Shown here: positions 61,228 to 64,000 of the stretch, in pieces
Layout of the letters: each line of letters starts with the position of its first letter
How positions within the stretch are numbered: position 1 is the first letter of the stretch
Source of the DNA: Roseibium alexandrii DFL-11
Lineage (GTDB): Bacteria; Pseudomonadota; Alphaproteobacteria; Rhizobiales; Stappiaceae
Assembly (NCBI RefSeq): GCF_000158095.2
Contig: NZ_CM011002.1
Location: 673,541-737,540, forward strand
Reading direction: 5' to 3'
Length of the DNA stretch: 64,000 nt
Made by a program: the position numbers and the translations under genes
Notes under the pieces: generated by a model
Seen by the model: only the letters and a program-made list of their open reading frames with translations
The model's database searches: none
What the model was told of the DNA's origin: nothing

Positions 61228-61974
61228 CTAAAGAATCTCTTTTTCAAAGCGGCCCTTTTTGAAAAAGTAATAAGGAACCGGGGTCTCCGGGGAGAGGTCC
61301 GGATCCTGCCGCAACCGGGTCTCAAGATCCTCAAGAATCTTTGTGGTGATGAGCGGCAGCTCCTTCTGGCGCGCCTCGTCAAAGGTCAACCAGGCGCAGT
61401 CTTCCAGTTCACCGGAGGGGCCGTGGCCGCCCGGCAATTTGTCGGCAATGGCGTCGGCCCAGATGGCCAGGAAACGCGTGTCAAAGCGGCGCGGGCGCTG
61501 CGGGGGGGTGATCGCGCGGGCGATCATGCGCATGCCGCCAAGGTCCGGCTGAACATGGCGTTCTGCGAAGGCCTCAAATCCGGTCCCCAAACGCAGTTGA
61601 TCCGTGTCAGCCTTGCGGCCGATGAAAATGCCGGCCTCTTCGTAGGTCTCGCGAATGGCGGCGAGCGCAAAGGCGCGCACGCGGGCAGCGGTTTTCGAAT
61701 TCTTCAGACCCTCTGACAGGCGTGCCTCAACTTGGGGGTGGTACGGCAGAACGTTTGAGATGCGGGAATCACTTGGATCGACCCGACCACCTGGAAACAC
61801 GAATTTTCCCGGCATGAAGGTGTGCCGCATGTGCCGGCGGCCCATCAGCAATTTGACGTCGCCAGAGCCTGAGCGATCAAGGATCAGAAGCGTCGCGGCA
61901 TCTTTGGGGCGAATGTAGGGGTGATTTCCGGCTTGCTCATCTTTGTCCAATTTTTCTTTAAAAGAATCGCTCAT
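61228..61974 (-). CDS. Nudix hydrolase family protein
   Basis: 248 residues. The Nudix box appears as FPGGRVDPSD followed, after an insertion of about 40 residues, by ALAAIRETYEEAGIFIG, which keeps the RE-x2-EE-x-G core. GGRRHMRHTF-type residues precede it. This long alphaproteobacterial form resembles NUDT19-like CoA pyrophosphohydrolases, but the substrate is not proven. Its start overlaps the DUF983 stop by 4 nt. Confidence 0.85.
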   Translation of the reverse strand: MSDSFKEKLDKDEQAGNHPYIRPKDAATLLILDRSGSGDVKLLMGRRHMRHTFMPGKFVFPGGRVDPSDSRISNVLPYHPQVEARLSEGLKNSKTAARVRAFALAAIRETYEEAGIFIGRKADTDQLRLGTGFEAFAERHVQPDLGGMRMIARAITPPQRPRRFDTRFLAIWADAIADKLPGGHGPSGELEDCAWLTFDEARQKELPLITTKILEDLETRLRQDPDLSPETPVPYYFFKKGRFEKEIL

Positions 61975-62441
61975 CTCGGGCTTTCAAGGTGGGGGGATGC
62001 AGCGGGCAGGTCATCTTCTGCATCCGGATCAAATCCATGCATGTAGAACGCCCACTGTAGCCCCACCAAAGCACCCTTGATAGGTCGCATTAGGGCTAAA
62101 GACAAAATGATGGTCAGCGGGATCCAGATGGCCATGTGGATCCAGAGTTCCGGCCGCCACATCATTTCTACGATCAAAAGGCCCGGAATGATGATGTGGC
62201 CAACGATCGTGATCGTGAAATAGGGCGGGGCATCGTCTGCGCGCTGATGGTGGAACTCTTCGCCGCAATTGCTGCAAGCATCCTGGGTTGCCAGAAATCC
62301 ATCGAAAAGCTGACCTTTGCCACAGGACATGCAGCGGCCCATGGCGCCGCGCATCATTGCCTGCATGAGAGGACGTTTGAGTTTTTCCGGCGCTTCGTCG
62401 ATGGTCTCCTCAACGCCGTTCAATTCATACCGGACCGTCAC
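61971..62441 (-). CDS. DUF983 family membrane protein
   Basis: 156 residues from a GTG start at 62441; no earlier ATG is available. It has a zinc-ribbon-like pair (GRCMSCGKG near 37 and DACSNCGEEF near 54) and two membrane helices (about 75-95 and 103-125, ITIVGHIIIPGLLIVEMMW, MAIWIPLTIILSLALMRP), both family traits. The function is unknown. It is encoded between RNase R and Nudix, as in many relatives. Confidence 0.9.
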   Translation of the reverse strand: MTVRYELNGVEETIDEAPEKLKRPLMQAMMRGAMGRCMSCGKGQLFDGFLATQDACSNCGEEFHHQRADDAPPYFTITIVGHIIIPGLLIVEMMWRPELWIHMAIWIPLTIILSLALMRPIKGALVGLQWAFYMHGFDPDAEDDLPAASPHLESPR

Positions 62442-62447
62442 TTTAAC

Positions 62448-64000
62448 CTACCTTCGGGTCTTTTTCCGCGGAGCGGCCTTGCCCTTCGGGCCCTTGGGGC
62501 CGCCCGTCGCGCTGCCACGTGCGCCTCCCTTCGGAGGACCGCGCCGTGCCTTGGGCATCGGTTTGCGGATCGCCTTTCCGGCAATCCGTCCGTGGCTCAC
62601 AACTTCAAACGTCAAAGAGCCGGCGAATGGAGCTGCATCCACAAGCCGGACTTCGACCTGATCCCCAAGTTGGTAGGTTTCGCCGGTTTTGTCACCTATC
62701 AGGGCGTGCGACGCTTCGTCGTAGCGGTAATAATCGAGCCCGATGGTGGAGGCGGGAACGAACCCGTCTGCGCCCGTGTCCTCCAGGCGGATGAACATTC
62801 CGGATTTGACCACTCCGGCAATCCGGCCCTGGAATGTGGCGCCAACCTGATCGCTCATCCACAGGGCAATCAACCGGTCGATCGTGTCGCGTTCGGCGAG
62901 CATGGCCCGGCGCTCGGCGCCGGAAATCTCGCCGCCAATTGCCTCCAGCTTGCTTTCAACGCCTTCCGGCAAACCGTCCTTGCCGAGCCCAAGCGCCGAG
63001 ATCAGGCCCCGGTGGACGATGAGGTCGGCATAGCGGCGGATCGGTGACGTGAAGTGCGCATAGCGGCGCAAGTTGAGACCAAAGTGACCGATGTTCTGCG
63101 GGTTGTATTCCGCCTGCGCCTGGCTGCGCAGGACAATTTCGTTGACCAAATGCGCCTGGGAAGTGTCCTTGACCTTCTTCAAAATGCCATTGAACACCGA
63201 AGGCCGCAAACCGCCAGAGGAAGGCAGCTTCATGTCGATCGTCGACAGGAATTCCTTCAGGTTCTCCAGCTTTTCCGGCGTTGAGGCATCGTGTACCCGG
63301 TAGAGCAGGGGCGTCTTTTTCTTTTCCAGCGTTTCGGCAGCCGCAACGTTTGCCTGGATCATGAATTCTTCGATAAGCTTGTGCGCATCGAGACGCTCAG
63401 GCACGTAGACATGGTCAACGGTGCCGTCTTCCTTCAGCTTGATCTTGCGTTCCGGCAAATCCAGTTCCAGCGGCTCGCGCGCTTCCCTGCCTTTTTGAAG
63501 AACGGCATAGGCGGCCCAGAGCGGCTTCAGAACACCGTCCAGCAGCGTTTCTGTCTTCTCGTCAGTGACGCCGTCAATCGCCTTTTGCGCCTGGATGTAG
63601 GAGAGCTTTGCGGCCGAGCGCATCAGCACGCGGTGGAACGTATGGCTGATCTTGCGGCCGGTCTTGTCGAAGACCATGCGCACGCCCATTGCCGGTTTGT
63701 CTTCCTTTTCCCGCAATGAACACAGCTGGTTGGATATGCGCTCCGGCAACATCGGGATCACCCGGTCCGGGAAATAGACCGAGTTGCCGCGTAGGTTTGC
63801 TTCCCGGTCCATCGGTGAGCCCGGCGTGACGTAATGCGCGACGTCGGCAATCGCCACGTAGGCAACATAGCCGCCTTCGTTGTCCGGATTCTCGTCCGGT
63901 TCGGCGTAAACCGCATCGTCATGATCCTTGGCATCGGGCGGGTCGATGGTGACCAGCGGGATCTGGCGCCAGTCTTCGCGCTGTCCAAGCTTATCAACCG
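62448..64000 (-). CDS. rnr: Ribonuclease R (5' part outside window)
   Basis: About 517 C-terminal residues are visible; the frame is open to the right edge. The RNB catalytic centre DPPDAKDHDDAVY lies near 63950 with four acidic metal ligands. AIADVAHYV, HFTSPIRRYADLIVHRGL and a C-terminal S1 domain (TFQGRIAGVVKSGMFIRLEDTGADGFVP) follow. The tail is Lys/Arg-rich, as in RNase R, which degrades structured RNA 3' to 5'. It leads the rnr-DUF983-Nudix unit. Confidence 0.96.
   Translation of the reverse strand, partial: VDKLGQREDWRQIPLVTIDPPDAKDHDDAVYAEPDENPDNEGGYVAYVAIADVAHYVTPGSPMDREANLRGNSVYFPDRVIPMLPERISNQLCSLREKEDKPAMGVRMVFDKTGRKISHTFHRVLMRSAAKLSYIQAQKAIDGVTDEKTETLLDGVLKPLWAAYAVLQKGREAREPLELDLPERKIKLKEDGTVDHVYVPERLDAHKLIEEFMIQANVAAAETLEKKKTPLLYRVHDASTPEKLENLKEFLSTIDMKLPSSGGLRPSVFNGILKKVKDTSQAHLVNEIVLRSQAQAEYNPQNIGHFGLNLRRYAHFTSPIRRYADLIVHRGLISALGLGKDGLPEGVESKLEAIGGEISGAERRAMLAERDTIDRLIALWMSDQVGATFQGRIAGVVKSGMFIRLEDTGADGFVPASTIGLDYYRYDEASHALIGDKTGETYQLGDQVEVRLVDAAPFAGSLTFEVVSHGRIAGKAIRKPMPKARRGPPKGGARGSATGGPKGPKGKAAPRKKTRR

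Noticed and set aside
1..64000. CRISPR arrays, insertion sequences, prophage, tRNA or rRNA genes
   Set aside because: No regularly spaced repeats, transposase or phage proteins, or RNA gene signatures were found on reading both strands.

Overview
The window reads as chromosomal DNA of an alphaproteobacterium, most likely a marine member of the Hyphomicrobiales close to Stappiaceae (Roseibium/Labrenzia type). This rests on gene content rather than on any marker I could align. The indicators are DivK with a DUF3572 neighbour, an L33 protein without zinc cysteines beside Nudix, DUF983 and RNase R genes, ClpS-ClpA next to a phasin and a SPOR-domain DD-carboxypeptidase, an EipB-type DUF1849 protein, an ECF42 sigma factor with its DGPF partner, and a TAXI-TRAP transporter. 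Coding density is high. I saw no rRNA, tRNA, insertion sequence, prophage or CRISPR array.

Layout. 1-5.3 kb: a partial dienelactone hydrolase, a hemerythrin-like protein, a SOUL heme-binding protein with DUF2805, a quinone oxidoreductase, a short LOV photoreceptor, DUF2237 and DUF1499. 5.7-11 kb: a large multi-PAS GGDEF-EAL protein, a YARHG-like secreted protein and MgtE. 11-13.9 kb: a divergent ohrR-ohr pair with a clear palindromic operator, YciI, VOC and GH25 proteins. 13.9-16.5 kb: a LiuR-type MerR regulator leading a thioesterase, an acetyltransferase and isovaleryl-CoA dehydrogenase. 16.9-18.6 kb: the ECF42 pair. 20.6-25.9 kb: a guanidinium exporter under a guanidine-II riboswitch, divergent from a ureohydrolase-cupin pair and a TAXI-TRAP transporter. 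26-38 kb: two class III cyclases, a ClpP homologue, a degenerate truncated globin, an aldo/keto reductase, YdcF, a VWA/J-domain pair and a DacC-like carboxypeptidase. 38.5-42.2 kb: phasin, ClpS and ClpA. 42-48.6 kb: a photolyase-like protein whose domains appear swapped, an FAD oxidoreductase, a LysR/SDR pair, AzlCD and a GST. 48.7-56.5 kb: HIT, MetA with a structured leader, a PF04339 protein, GDPD, RidA, EipB, DinB, HAD and DUF3572. 56.7-64 kb: DivK, a strongly structured non-coding segment, a chemoreceptor, an HxlR regulator with two SnoaL-like proteins, then rpmG, Nudix, DUF983 and RNase R, which runs off the window.

The most interesting signals are non-coding: the guanidine-II riboswitch in front of gdx with a hydrolase and transporter alongside; a metA leader with four helices and a 10-nt long-range complement; and a three-hairpin element between divK and the chemoreceptor, at the place where pleD usually lies in relatives. 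Among proteins, the globin without its proximal histidine, the domain-swapped photolyase and the OhrR with a long lysine-rich N-terminal arm deserve attention.
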